A stretch of 61,194 nucleotides of DNA from Peribacillus frigoritolerans (GCF_030676415.1 NZ_JAUUTW010000031.1:1-61194), one strand, 5' to 3'. Shown: positions 25,711 to 35,452, numbered from the stretch's first letter. A program made the numbers and translations. Notes: generated by a model not told the origin, from the letters alone.

Positions 25711-26100
25711 ATGTTTGTGAAAAAGTGGGTAACAGGATTGGTCGTTATGCTTGCAATGGTTGTAGTTGTGACAATTCTAGGCTCACCCGGCGTATTTGCC
25801 GAATCCGGTGTTGTAACTCAGCCTATGGAGACGGTGAAATCGATTGAGGTCGAGTTGAACGATGATTCCTTTAATCCGGAAGTCATCACTATTCCTAATG
25901 GAACAGCCACAAAGTTGATATTGATAAACAAAGGTAAGAAAGAGCACACCTTCACAGTGGAAAAGCTCGGAATTGACGCCGAGGTCCAGCCAGGTAAAGA
26001 AAAGACCATTACCGTGCAACCGAAACAGCCCGGTACTTATGAACTGATATGTCGGTACCATTTCCAGGAAGGAATGGTTGGAGAAGTAATAGTCAAATAA
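25711..26100 (+). CDS. Exported cupredoxin-like copper protein
   Basis: The product has 129 residues. The signal peptide or anchor covers 1-31 (LVVMLAMVVVVTILG, then VFAES). The mature part is a plastocyanin/azurin-like fold. Type-1 copper ligands are all visible: His in KKEHTFTVE, then Cys, His and Met in CRYHFQEGM, the CxxHxxxxM pattern of plastocyanins. NDDSFNPEVITIPNGTAT is the opening strand typical of EfeO-type cupredoxins. ATG 25711 has GGAAGGAGGG upstream; the frame further left has none. It likely binds copper outside the membrane for electron transfer or copper handling. Monocistronic, with its own terminator. Confidence 0.85.
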   Translation: MFVKKWVTGLVVMLAMVVVVTILGSPGVFAESGVVTQPMETVKSIEVELNDDSFNPEVITIPNGTATKLILINKGKKEHTFTVEKLGIDAEVQPGKEKTITVQPKQPGTYELICRYHFQEGMVGEVIVK

Positions 26101-26104
26101 GAAG

Positions 26105-26131
26105 CAGGGCCAAATAAGGCCTTGTTTTTTT
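26105..26131 (+). terminator. Intrinsic terminator of the cupredoxin gene
   Basis: CAGGGCC and GGCCTTG (one mismatch) with loop AAATAA, then seven T's. A second stem TCTCTCTT...AAGAGAGA with T-run lies at 26203-26245. Confidence 0.75.
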
Positions 26132-26366
26132 ATGGGCAAAGGAAATTATTTTTTATTACCCAGACATCATCATAATAGCTAACCTTCATCAGTGAACGGA
26201 TGTTCTCTCTTTTGTATTATCGATTAAGTTTAAGAGAGATTTTTTATTAAGATTATTTTTCATTACATAGGATATTGATGTTTGGATTATTAATAATTGT
26301 TCCACCTCTAATAAATGGTAATACAATGTATCATAACGTACAAACCATTTATAATGAGGTGGAAAG

Positions 26367-26921
26367 GTGTATTTTTTTAAACCTATTTCTGATGAGGTTC
26401 GTTTATCTCAAATAATATTCAATAAACATAAAAAAACGATGAAGCTCATTTTAGGGTCTATTTTTGCCTGTATTGCTGCTATTCTACAGGCTGTTGCTGG
26501 CTTTTTACCAGGTATAGGATATTTTTTAAGTCCGCTAGCCACTGCACCTATTCTGTTATGTTCGATGTTTTCCATTCCATTTGGAGTGATGACCTACCTT
26601 CTGACAATTATGTTGTTATTCATCCTGCAGCCAACTGAACTGATTGTATTTCCTTTTACAACAGGATTATTAGGACTTGGCATAGGGGCATCTTTTTCCT
26701 TTTTAAGGAAGAGATTAAGTATTATTGCTACTGGTGCAATTTTTTTAATGTTAGGAATTATGAGTCTAATATTTATTTTTCACTTTCCGGTTTTAGGTCC
26801 AGCCGTCTCTGTTTCCTTTTCATTTCTTACAACTGGCTTTTTATTGGCTTTCATTTATAGCTGGTTATGGGTTGAAATTGCTTTAATCATTTTTAAAAGA
26901 TTAAAAATGATTATAATTTAG
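26367..26921 (+). CDS. Multi-pass membrane protein, function unknown
   Basis: The product has 184 residues, with five or six hydrophobic helices from residue 24 on (LILGSIFACIAAILQAVAGF, then LSPLATAPILLCSMFSIPFG and GLLGLGIGASFSF). The compact helix-rich form with a Pro/Gly-rich second loop recalls ECF-type substrate-binding membrane proteins, but no family motif is firm. The start is GTG 26367 with GAGGTGGAAAGG upstream. It is a single gene with no energising partner nearby. Confidence 0.7.
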   Translation: MYFFKPISDEVRLSQIIFNKHKKTMKLILGSIFACIAAILQAVAGFLPGIGYFLSPLATAPILLCSMFSIPFGVMTYLLTIMLLFILQPTELIVFPFTTGLLGLGIGASFSFLRKRLSIIATGAIFLMLGIMSLIFIFHFPVLGPAVSVSFSFLTTGFLLAFIYSWLWVEIALIIFKRLKMIII

Positions 26922-27008
26922 TGATTCTCCATCACTTGGTTTTAATTTCGATTCATTAAATCCGTGTAAGAGATTTATCAAGATTAAGTAGAATTTTATA
27001 GTTATGAT

Positions 27009-28421
27009 TCATGGAATTATTTCAAAAACAGTGCCTTGGTTAAAATCAGTCACTTTCATGGAGCCATAAACCGCTAAATATAATATGGTTTGATTCAGAT
27101 TCGTTCCCAAACTAACATAATAGGCTGATTGAGACCCAAAATCATAATCGGTTTGTATCACACTAAAATCATTTTGCTCACCATTTGGTCTTACGATGGT
27201 ATAAGCTAAAGCCCCTCGAACCTGAGGTTGAGATTCTTTCCGGGCAAGATCGGTAAACACAACGCTTCCCGTTAAACCAGGGATACTTTCCCCCATATAG
27301 GCTTGCACTCCTGTAAGTGCAGTTCCTGCAAACATATCGGGTCTGGTATCTTTATGAAAATAACTAGTTAAAGGCTGAAGACGACTACCTGAAAGTGTTA
27401 CTGCTTCATTGTAATAAGCAATTGTTTTCTCATCCAAAGCCGGATTTTCAGTGCAGCCCCTTATAATCGAAGCAGGAAAAGCACCTTCCCAACCTCGCCA
27501 GCCAAAGTTAATAAATCCTTCTTTGCCAGGTTCAGAATTCATGAAAGAAGCTTGAATAAGCTGAGTAACCGGTATTGGTTTATAATGAACGAATGAAAAA
27601 ATCGACTCGACCAAATCCTGGCCGACATTTCCCGCATATTTAATATACTGATTATAAAACCTTTGAAATGAAATGCCTGGTATATTGCGAACCCCTTTGG
27701 CCATTACCATGAGCGTTTCCTGAATGGTTGTGGGAAGTTCATTAAAACGTGTGACAATGGGTGGATTATTGATGTATATATTCTTACCTACATCAATTTC
27801 AATTATTTTACCAGCGATTTCCATATCGTCCTGGCTTAAGTTAAATGGATCATAGCCTGATCCACCATCTCCGGTTGTTAAAACAAGTTTTCCTGTTTCA
27901 GGTGAAAAGTTTAAACTATTGACCCCATTATGATTTGAAAATGGTCTTCTTAAGTTAAGTAATGTCCGTCGCTTTTGGGGTTGACCATTCAATTGTAAAA
28001 TCCATTCTTCAATCGTATCAATATGATCATATTGAGTTTCTCTATTTATCCACCTTAGGTTTAAAGTTCTGGGATCACACGGGTCAGGCTTAAAAGATTC
28101 AGGAAGAGCACCTGGTCCTTGTGTTCCAGCTACTGAATAATGAAGATAAAACAGACCGTTATAATGAAATTCGGGATGAAACGCTAGCCCTAGCAATCCC
28201 CGTTCATCATATCCGCCACCAGGAACACCTAGTTTCAGGATTCGCGGGCGAATATCTAAAAAAGTCCTTATAACTCCGTTTCCTATGTAAAAGATCTCTC
28301 CTACCTGGGTTGCAATAAATAATCTTTCAATGGAGTCACCTGGAAGTATGGTTGTTTTCAAAACAGTAGGTAAATTTATCTTACTTGCAATGGGCCGTAA
28401 ACCAACCTTAACTTTTATCAA
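27009..28421 (-). CDS. PQQ-type glucose/sorbosone dehydrogenase-like beta-propeller
   Basis: The product has about 470 residues. Family blocks are GERLFIATQVGEI-like DSIERLFIATQVGEIFYIG, GYDERGLLGLAFHPEFHYNG, NHNGVNSLNFSPETGKLVLT and TGDGGSGYDPFN, all typical of soluble glucose dehydrogenase (GSDH) propellers. Late blocks are GFINFGWRGWEGAFP and GSVVFTDLAR. There is no signal peptide, unusual for the family, so the location is uncertain. TTG 28421 is taken because AAGGAG is well spaced from it, while GTG 28433 overlaps that site. The cofactor and sugar are unknown; members with the fold often have other roles. Confidence 0.82.
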   Translation of the reverse strand: MIKVKVGLRPIASKINLPTVLKTTILPGDSIERLFIATQVGEIFYIGNGVIRTFLDIRPRILKLGVPGGGYDERGLLGLAFHPEFHYNGLFYLHYSVAGTQGPGALPESFKPDPCDPRTLNLRWINRETQYDHIDTIEEWILQLNGQPQKRRTLLNLRRPFSNHNGVNSLNFSPETGKLVLTTGDGGSGYDPFNLSQDDMEIAGKIIEIDVGKNIYINNPPIVTRFNELPTTIQETLMVMAKGVRNIPGISFQRFYNQYIKYAGNVGQDLVESIFSFVHYKPIPVTQLIQASFMNSEPGKEGFINFGWRGWEGAFPASIIRGCTENPALDEKTIAYYNEAVTLSGSRLQPLTSYFHKDTRPDMFAGTALTGVQAYMGESIPGLTGSVVFTDLARKESQPQVRGALAYTIVRPNGEQNDFSVIQTDYDFGSQSAYYVSLGTNLNQTILYLAVYGSMKVTDFNQGTVFEIIP

Positions 28422-28459
28422 CTGACTTTGCACTCCTTCTTATTGGATTCAAAGGATAG

Positions 28460-28969
28460 TTAGATTTCATTTGCAAACAACCGAAGCTCTTGAGACTCAT
28501 TAGAAAACTTAATCATTCGTTCAAAATGCAACCCCAGCTTTTCAAGTAGTTTAGCAGAACTGTGATTGTTTGGAGAAGTTATAGCCATAATGCGATTAAG
28601 ACCTAAAACGTTTTTTCCATGCGCCATTACTGCTGAGGCTGACTCATAGGCATATCCTTTCGCCCAAAACCTGGGAAGAAAGGCAAATCCAATATCCACA
28701 TCTTCCAAGGTGTCCCTTTTTATCAGACCGCAGATTCCAATAGGAATACCTTCCTCTTTCAATTCGGTCAAATATAGACCGAAGCCCAATCGATTATACA
28801 TTTCAACGGGGCCATTCAAAATATAATTTCGCGCATCTTCGAGGGTTCTCACACCCTTATCCCCGATAAACTGGATCCATGAAGGCTCATTCAAAAGCTC
28901 AAGTATAAACTCCGCATCATCAGGTGATATCCAACGAAGTATTAATCGATTTGTTTCAAGAACTTTCAA
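28460..28969 (-). CDS. GNAT acetyltransferase, RimJ/RimL type
   Basis: The product has 169 residues. It opens LETNRLILRWISPDDAEFIL, a hallmark of ribosomal-protein-type N-acetyltransferases. It has GICGLIKRD in strand 4 and the acetyl-CoA pyrophosphate loop in PRFWAKGYAYESASAV (Q/RxxGxG/A-like). NNHSSAKLLEKLGL gives the C-terminal helix. The start is TTG 28969 with AAAGGGGTG upstream. It lies upstream of the GSDH-like gene with 40 bases between, probably one operon. The target is unknown. Confidence 0.85.
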   Translation of the reverse strand: MKVLETNRLILRWISPDDAEFILELLNEPSWIQFIGDKGVRTLEDARNYILNGPVEMYNRLGFGLYLTELKEEGIPIGICGLIKRDTLEDVDIGFAFLPRFWAKGYAYESASAVMAHGKNVLGLNRIMAITSPNNHSSAKLLEKLGLHFERMIKFSNESQELRLFANEI

Positions 28970-29368
28970 AGAAGATACACCCCTTTTATAATGTCTATAA
29001 ATGATTCAATACAAGTCAGAGTCTGATCCTTCATCACCACGGGTATAGCTACCAAACTCTCTTGTGCATGAAGAAAACATGAGTCTTCCTTTCATTCTGA
29101 TGGCCATTCCGTCCTTTTCTCCCTTGGAAACAGACACTGGTATTACCCTATCGCCCTCAAGCTGTTTTTACGATGATGCGTCAGGACCCCTGTTAGTCAT
29201 AATAACAATTATTTCAAGTTTCAATAAAGTGAATAAGGAGTTATTTCATTATATAGCCCAATACACGAAAAAGACGCGTTACTAAATAAAAGGGGCAGTT
29301 ATTTAATAAGAAACAAGGAATTATTCTTTACTGTATCGAAAAGATTAGTAAAGGAAAGTAGTGAAAAA
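28970..29368. other. Intergenic stretch with no supported gene
   Basis: The plus-strand frame at 29064-29285 lacks a ribosome site and family features. The composition near 29100-29200 is somewhat richer in C and G, which may mark foreign debris, but I recognise nothing. Confidence 0.3.
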
Positions 29369-30397
29369 ATGATAATTAATAAAAAGATAAACACACAGTT
29401 TAATTCAGTTGTATCAAATGTTAGAAAGACATCTGAATTAGTTGACTGTTCAGGTGCATCTGTTTTTATAATTCATAATGATACTATTGTTACAGAGGAA
29501 TATTGGGGTAAACATTCTAAGGCTCCTGATTTTAGGGAAATCCAAAAGGATACCCAATTTCATGTTGCATCAGTTAGAAAAAGTTACATAGGCTTTGCAG
29601 TTGCCTATGCGGTTTATGAAGGATACATAGACTCAATAGATGATTTAATAGTAAAATATTTTCCACCGAATAGTATGCCAATATTTAATGGGACAACAAT
29701 AAGACACCTACTAACACATACGCATGGTTTAAAGAGTATTAATGGAGAGATACATCGGGAATTTTCACCTGGAATTAATTGGTCATATAGAGGTGTCGGA
29801 ATTGATATGTTGACGCAAATCGTTAAAAATGCAACTGGTAAATCGGTTGCCGAAATAGTTGCTAATAACGTATTTAAACCTCTGAATTTTACGGAGACTG
29901 GCTGGTATGGAGAAGTAAATGAAAAACTTGTTGCTGTAATACGGAAGCCTAATGACCCAAATTGGACTACAAGTAAGAGTACAGACGGCACTAAGATGAA
30001 TATGTATGTATCATCAAGAGAGTTGGCTAAATGGGGGTACTTTCATCTTAAAAAGGGAAATGTAAATGGAAAACAAATCGTATCAAATGAAATTATAGAT
30101 ATTGCTACAACCGTTCAAAGCCCACATTCATTAGATGTGGAACTTCCCCAAAACGGATATTTATGGTTCGTAAAAGATTTACCTGCAAGAAAATCAGAAA
30201 TTGGTGAACTTGTATCTAAAGGATCCTTTCAAATTTTAGGCTATACAGGAGTAACTCTTTTGGTTATACCTCAACATAATCTTGTGGCAGTACGTGCGTT
30301 TAATAGTTTTGGTTCTCCTAATGGATTTGATTACTTAGCTGATGTCCGTGAATTTGGTAATACTATAATGACCTGCTTAATACCGGCATGCCATTGA
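29369..30397 (+). CDS. Serine hydrolase, class C beta-lactamase family
   Basis: The product has 342 residues. The active-site S-x-x-K is in FHVASVRKSYIG near residue 69. The Y-x-N-like element is in WSYRGVGIDML near 149, and TIRHLLTHTHGL precedes it as in the family. A late G-Y-T-G near 290 replaces the KTG box. No signal peptide is seen, so it is probably cytoplasmic and an esterase or peptidase rather than a drug-resistance enzyme. AAAGGAAAG lies 12 bases before the ATG. A small gene scrap follows. Confidence 0.85.
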   Translation: MIINKKINTQFNSVVSNVRKTSELVDCSGASVFIIHNDTIVTEEYWGKHSKAPDFREIQKDTQFHVASVRKSYIGFAVAYAVYEGYIDSIDDLIVKYFPPNSMPIFNGTTIRHLLTHTHGLKSINGEIHREFSPGINWSYRGVGIDMLTQIVKNATGKSVAEIVANNVFKPLNFTETGWYGEVNEKLVAVIRKPNDPNWTTSKSTDGTKMNMYVSSRELAKWGYFHLKKGNVNGKQIVSNEIIDIATTVQSPHSLDVELPQNGYLWFVKDLPARKSEIGELVSKGSFQILGYTGVTLLVIPQHNLVAVRAFNSFGSPNGFDYLADVREFGNTIMTCLIPACH

Positions 30398-31052
30398 TGG
30401 ATTTAGCCTCGAATTGATGAGAACTCCTGATTTAAACGTTAAAGACTATATTCAAGAACTCGTTCAATTCAAAAGTGACGCATTGACTGAGGGGATGGAA
30501 TGATTTACTAGGAGGTTAGTTGGAGTAAACGAAGGAACGATGAAATATAAACAATTTAAAGAAAATAGGAAAGGTAGGTTTTGTTGTGAAGATTGTAGTC
30601 ATAATATAGGTCTTGAAGCTATCAAAAATTTTTTTAGATAGAGGCATATCTTCACGTGTCTTTAATTGAAAGTGACTTTTAAATTTTATACCTACTTTTC
30701 ATTGATCGATCTTTCGCAATCAGGCGCGTTTGTGAAACAACACAGAAAGAAAATGACCAAACTTTTTTTATAAAAACGAAACTTAAATTTGATCGATATA
30801 GAATCCATTTTGATCAAATTTTTTTCAAAATGGATTCTTTTTATTTATCGTAAAATGCTGGTTTATGAGGTGTTTTTGATCAAACTTTATTTAAAGCAAC
30901 TGATTCAGAAGCAGTTTTAGCCATTCAAAATTTTCAAAATTCTATTACTTCAATCATGTAAATTTCTAGATTTGCTTATCAAGGGTTAATTGGATTCTTA
31001 TTTTTAACAGCCTTTATCAAAAATTGATTGATAGTTGTTTTAAGAAAGTTAC
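30398..31052. other. Intergenic stretch with gene scraps and hairpin
   Basis: A frame ending at 30503 reads LMRTPDLNVKDYIQELVQFK and SDALTEGME-stop, the tail of a lost enzyme. A 33-codon frame at 30540-30641 encodes GRFCCEDCSHNIGLEAIKNF with a CxxC pair but no clear ribosome site. AGAATCCATTTTGA (30800-30813) and its complement (30825-30838) form a terminator serving either side. Confidence 0.45.
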
Positions 31053-32144
31053 TTATCCTATTTTATTTATTTTTTGACGAACAAAACATACAATACACAA
31101 TAGTAAAGGTATATATACCGAAAATATCGGATAAACATATTTAAGTACGATATCACTTTGAGCCATATGTGATGTATAACTTTCAGCAAAGAAGATTGAG
31201 GTAAAAAAAGTGATAAGTCCAAATGGAATAATTAAGATGTTTTTAGATCGTTTAAAAATAGTTGCTCCACCTATAACAGCCGCATACATAAAAATAAGGA
31301 CTTTAAAAAAATCATTTACAACCAACCAAATTAAAAATAATGGGTCCACTCTTTCTATAAAATCAGCTATATTAATTTTTTGAACCATTTTCAAAAGGGG
31401 TGCTATAGATTGATTTCTTGTAAATTCCCCCAAAACCGATATTGTAAGTAAATGTATGAAAACTAGAGCTAACCCACCGGATATAACTCCTGCCATTCCA
31501 ACTTTTATTTGTGACTTTGGTTTTTTTAAATAGGCAAATATCATCGTAAAACAAATGATCTCTCCAAATGGGGCCATCCATGGTTCATTAATAGTAGTAT
31601 GGATAATCGTGTCCCACCCTGGTTCAAGAACTGGAAGTAAGTTTTCAAATTTAACGGCATCTGAAAACAACAGAAAGATTATCATTAAAACTCCGGTGAT
31701 TACTAGATACAAAAAGAAAGCCTCACCTGTTCTACTTATTACTTCTATTCCTAAAAATAAACCATAAAGTATAGGTAACATGAAAATAATTCCAATAGCC
31801 GAAATAGGAGTTCCTTCTAAAAATAAAGGGGCTAATTCCATTATATCCCTCAGATCTCGTGAAGCACCATACAGAAAAAATAGGATATAAAAAATACCTA
31901 TAATAGACCCAATATATTTTCCAAGGATTTTTTTACAATATTCTGTTAGTAATAAGTCAGGATATATTCGATTAAGATAACAGTAGATAATAAGTAAAGG
32001 TAAGCCACAAAACATCCCAAGTAAAATGGAAATCCAAGCAGCTTGTTTTGCATCCGATGCTAATGGGAATATTACTGTAGTTCCTATAACAAAAATTAAA
32101 ATTAAAATGAATAATTGATAAGAAGATATCTTAGCGTTCTCCAT
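31053..32144 (-). CDS. GerAB/GerKB-type spore germination permease
   Basis: This 363-residue membrane protein of the AAAP/spore-germination family has ten helices. Typical features are the N-terminal SSYQLFILILIFVIGTTV, the central LPILYGLFLGIEVISRTGE, LLPVLEPGW and NEPWMAPFGEIICF. Such B subunits sit in the spore inner membrane and bind small germinants. ATG 32144 is chosen from AGGGGAAAA spacing. No A or C subunit gene is adjacent, so it is an orphan that would need partners elsewhere. The terminator hairpin at 30800 lies downstream. Confidence 0.9.
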   Translation of the reverse strand: MENAKISSYQLFILILIFVIGTTVIFPLASDAKQAAWISILLGMFCGLPLLIIYCYLNRIYPDLLLTEYCKKILGKYIGSIIGIFYILFFLYGASRDLRDIMELAPLFLEGTPISAIGIIFMLPILYGLFLGIEVISRTGEAFFLYLVITGVLMIIFLLFSDAVKFENLLPVLEPGWDTIIHTTINEPWMAPFGEIICFTMIFAYLKKPKSQIKVGMAGVISGGLALVFIHLLTISVLGEFTRNQSIAPLLKMVQKINIADFIERVDPLFLIWLVVNDFFKVLIFMYAAVIGGATIFKRSKNILIIPFGLITFFTSIFFAESYTSHMAQSDIVLKYVYPIFSVYIPLLLCIVCFVRQKINKIG

Positions 32145-32294
32145 CACTTTTCCCCTAACATTTTAGTCGTTAGCTATATATTGCCCTATTTCTATTTTTA
32201 TTTTCTCCTTCGTTGCGGAATATCAGTTTAATTGGTTAATTTTTAACCTTCTTTATCTAAAGTAGGTGGAAATATAGTATATAGAGGTGAAGAG

Positions 32295-32380
32295 ATGGCA
32301 TTTCGGCTATTAAGGTATTTTATTTTTTTCTTGGTTTAACTTTCTTTGGATTAGGGAATGCGATTGCGGTTAAAATTTAG
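32295..32380 (+). pseudogene. YczE/YitT-type membrane protein, N-terminal scrap
   Basis: ATG 32295 with AGAGGTGAAGAG upstream starts FRLLRYFIFFLV. After a one-base shift the reading continues LTFFGLGNAIAVKI, which is the first helix of the YczE membrane family. Nothing further is preserved. Confidence 0.5.
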
Positions 32381-32938
32381 CGACTTTATTGTCACTTTGC
32401 ATAAGGAAGGTCGAGGTAATGGTATTGGATCAGATTATCAGCCTCGGTTAAAGAATCAAGGTATTTCAAATGGGATCATTCCATAAGACAAAAAGAAGGA
32501 GTTCAATAAGCGTAGTGTATTCATACTGTGAGCTATCAATTTTTATGGACATATTATTAACATGTTGAACTTTCCGCAGATTCATTGAGACCACTAAAAA
32601 CTTACTTAACGTTGTAAAATTCGCTTTAACTTACGCAACCCCAATTATGTTTTTAATTACAAAAAAACTTTCAATTTATACCATTTTTTGTTCTAATTAG
32701 GAGGAATAAGTAAGAACATTGAAAAAGGAATATTGTCCGATGAAATGTAATATGAAATTAGATTAATGGAACAAACCGCATTAAGAAGGGGTATCTCACT
32801 TGAACTCCTATATGATAAAGGTTGACGTGTAATTGAAGCTGAGAAACTAAGGGGAACAGCCATGCAACACTAAATCAAAGAATATGAAGTCCAATAATCA
32901 TAACGGATTCGAAATTTGTTTTCTAGTAATCTTTGGAA

Positions 32939-33005
32939 ATGTAAGCGCTTTCTAATATAATAACAATGGGTTGGATAGCATGTGTGGCTATCATATGGCG
33001 TAGGC
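32939..33005 (+). promoter_or_regulatory. cre-like box with decayed gene start, second copy
   Basis: ATGTAAGCGCTTTCTA (32939-32954) fits the cre consensus at all fixed positions. It is followed by TGGGTTGGATAGCATGTGTG, which aligns with TGGTTGGATGGCATTCGTGG after the cre box at 10596. Both encode GW[MI]A[FC]VAII and then decay. Confidence 0.5.
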
Positions 33006-33086
33006 GGGGCCGATACCGGAAGAGGACTTAGAGAATAATATCCTTTTTTAGCTGAATAAATCATACATAAATAATAAAAGTGAAAG

Positions 33087-33121
33087 AAAACACCCCCCTT
33101 GGCTACCAAGGGGGGTGTTTT
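33087..33121. terminator. Perfect 16-bp GC-rich bidirectional terminator
   Basis: AAAACACCCCCCTTGG, loop CTA and its exact complement ending GTGTTTT. Confidence 0.9.
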
Positions 33122-33391
33122 GGTGTAACTTCCCCTAATGGAGATGTGCATTTTTAGAAAAATAATTTAATCGATAAGAAAGAATTACAATGAAAGAGCG
33201 AGCTATGCCTATTTTGAAGATGCTGGTATGACATGAAGACTATGACCTCACTGTATGAACAGGAAGACTTATGTTGCCTGGTATTGTGAAGGATGTTTCC
33301 CGGCTAAGAAAAATAACGTGTCAAAGCTTCCATACAAAGTATTTCAATAAAGGAGGAACCGAGGAATGATAAATTAATAACATACCCCGAT

Positions 33392-34585
33392 TCATATTAA
33401 CGTCATAAGTGAGCCACCAATCGCACCGGTTATCACTATAACCCAAGGCGGCAATTTCCAGTACACAAGCATACTGAATAAGATAGCAGCAAAAGCAAAG
33501 TCTATAGGAGCTAAGATGGAGCTGGTCCAAATGGGATTATAAAATGCCGCAATCAAGATGCCTACAACTGCTGCATTTACTCCCATTAATGCCCCTTTTA
33601 CTTTAGAATTACGGCGTAATATGTCCCAAAATGGCAAAGTCCCTAAAATAAGAAGAAAGGCAGGTAAGAAAATAGCAATCGTTGCTAATAAACCACCTTG
33701 CCATCCATTTATCATGGCACCTATGTACGCTGCAAACGTAAATAATGGTCCTGGTACAGCTTGTGTTGCACCATATCCAGCAAGAAATGCCTCTTTATCT
33801 AGCCAACCAGTCGGGACAAATTCACGTTCAAGCAATGGCAAGACTACGTGTCCTCCACCAAACACTAAAGAACCAGACCGATAAAAGCTATCAAACAGAG
33901 CAATCCAATTTGATGAAGTAACTTCCCGTAAAATTGGAAGTAGAAACAGTAATCCGAAAAATAAAGCTAAACTAACAAATCCGACACCACGCGAAATCGG
34001 AAAATTAATTTTAGATTCATAACTTTCGTCTTGTTGTTTATAAAATAGAAAACCCATCAATGCGGCCAGTATAATAATACCTACTTGTACAAAGGAAGTC
34101 TGCCAAATCAAGGTTCCAACCAAGGCTATTAATGCAATTGTCTTTCTCTTTATATCTGGAGTTAAATTTTTTGACATCCCCAAAATGGCGTGTGCAACTA
34201 TGGCTACGGCTACTATTTTTAATCCGTGTATCCAGCCTGCATTTGAAACATCCATTCCTTGGAGAAATAATGCTAATATTACTAATACTATCACCGAAGG
34301 CATTGTAAAACCAAGGAAAGCTAAAATTCCACCGATAAAACCTCCCCGCATAACTCCGACTCCAATTCCAACCTGACTGCTAGCTGGACCAGGCAAGAAT
34401 TGACACAAAGCAATTAAATCAGCATAGCTTTTTTCATCCATCCATTTTCTTCGTCTAACATACTCATTATGAAAGTAACCTAAATGTGCTATTGGTCCAC
34501 CAAACGATGTTAAACCAAGCTTAGTTGAAACTAATAGTATTTCAATTTGTGACTTAAAACTTCTTTTTGTTTTGCTTCGATCCAC
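33392..34585 (-). CDS. chrA: Chromate transporter ChrA (CHR family, two-domain)
   Basis: The product has 397 residues and carries both CHR repeats. The first opens LGLTSFGGPIAHLGYFHNEY with LCQFLPGPASSQVGIGVG, and the second has SLVFGGGHVVLPLLEREFV with YGATQAVPGPLFTFAAYIGA. These FGGP/PGP and FGGG/VPGP pairs are the family's signature. It exports chromate, probably in exchange with sulfate-like anions, from the cytoplasm. The start is GTG 34585 with AGGGGG upstream. It follows a PadR-type gene by 13 bases in the usual chrR-chrA order, but that regulator is broken, so expression may be unregulated. Confidence 0.92.
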   Translation of the reverse strand: MDRSKTKRSFKSQIEILLVSTKLGLTSFGGPIAHLGYFHNEYVRRRKWMDEKSYADLIALCQFLPGPASSQVGIGVGVMRGGFIGGILAFLGFTMPSVIVLVILALFLQGMDVSNAGWIHGLKIVAVAIVAHAILGMSKNLTPDIKRKTIALIALVGTLIWQTSFVQVGIIILAALMGFLFYKQQDESYESKINFPISRGVGFVSLALFFGLLFLLPILREVTSSNWIALFDSFYRSGSLVFGGGHVVLPLLEREFVPTGWLDKEAFLAGYGATQAVPGPLFTFAAYIGAMINGWQGGLLATIAIFLPAFLLILGTLPFWDILRRNSKVKGALMGVNAAVVGILIAAFYNPIWTSSILAPIDFAFAAILFSMLVYWKLPPWVIVITGAIGGSLMTLI

Positions 34586-34598
34586 TACATTATTCCCC

Positions 34599-34908
34599 CT
34601 ATTCTTTAATTTCTTTGAAAAGTTCGTAAGCTTTCTTTCTAGCTTCCATAAGAACTGTATTTCCTTTTTCAGTGGTCGAATAATACTACCTTATTTTCCA
34701 GTCGACGTTTCGTTCTTTTTTTACTAAGAGTCCATCAGTTTCCGTTGTGTGAAGAATCGGATATAAAGTACCCGAACTGATGTTATATCCGTGTTCTTTA
34801 AGTTTTTTGAGAATCACAAAGACCAAAAATAAGGTGTTCTTTAGAGTGATGCAATATGTGTTTCTGTATAAAACCAAGAAAAAGTTTTTGCAGTACTTTT
34901 TCTTTCAA
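34599..34908 (-). pseudogene. PadR-family chromate regulator, frameshift plus nonsense
   Basis: From TTG 34908 (AGGAAG upstream) the frame reads KEKVLQKLFLGFIQKHILHH, then shifts by one base near 34800. It resumes as VILKKLKEHGYNISSGTLYP and ETDGLLVKKERNVDWKIR, is interrupted by an in-frame TAG, and ends GNTVLMEARKKAYELFKEIK at 34599. These are standard PadR winged-helix segments, and the order matches the small regulator usually paired with chrA. Two independent lesions show that it is dead. Confidence 0.8.
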
Positions 34909-35452
34909 TGTTTCACTTCCTGACGATCCACACAATATCGACTATCTATATTGAAGTATACTATTTAGAAACGTTTAATTTCTAATTTCAAAAATGAATT
35001 TACACACTCTTAATATTTGCTCATGTAAAAAAACCTTGTGGAACTAACAGGTGCTTTACTTCAATAAGGAAGGTTGCTGAGGTAGCGTTTTTAACGGGGG
35101 GTGGTTGAAGTGAATAGGATAAAAAATCGTTTATAGCTGATAGGACTCGATTATAATAGAGATGCAATAACAATGTTAGGAATGGCACTACCATAGTTAA
35201 CTGGGAAGTTATATCAGAAGAAGCAAGTAAACCAAGCGACCTATAGAGCATTTTGTGAAGGATTGTACGTAAACTAAAGGGGCAGAATAGCTCAATAAAA
35301 ATGGAGGATTAACGGTGTTCAAGAAGGAATGGTTAGTGGAGTAAATGAAAATAGAGAGTGTTATGTAGACTAATGATGTATAAAATATAACAAAAGAAAA
35401 AACCAGTTTTATTAGACTGATTTTTTCATCTTAATATAACACTTTGTTACAT
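34909..35452. other. Intergenic stretch with two repeat copies
   Basis: A type C copy at 35040-35112 (GAACTAACAGGTGCTTTACT, then AGGTTGCTGAGGTAGC with T-run) and a half copy at 35268-35297 (AACTAAAGGGGCAGAATAGC). The segment between them (AGTGAATAGGATAAAA onwards) has no reading frame. A weak CCAGT...ACTG hairpin with T-run at 35401-35427 may terminate the DinB gene from the other side. Confidence 0.5.

Larger units (their letters stand above)
32148..33391. other. 1.2-kb gene graveyard
   Basis: No intact gene. Contents: a YczE-like N-terminal scrap (32295), a frame LMEQTALRRGISLELLYDKG near 32766-32823 ending in a stop, a cre-like box with decayed gene start (32939), and the strongest terminator of the window (33087). 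The remainder, including 33122-33391, shows nothing recognisable. Confidence 0.45.

Noticed and set aside
29064..29285. 73-codon plus-strand frame between the GNAT and the beta-lactamase-fold gene
   Set aside because: No ribosome site and no recognisable features; left as intergenic.
29369..30397. Beta-lactam resistance gene
   Set aside because: The SxxK motif is present, but the KTG box is replaced and there is no signal peptide; an esterase-like hydrolase is more likely.
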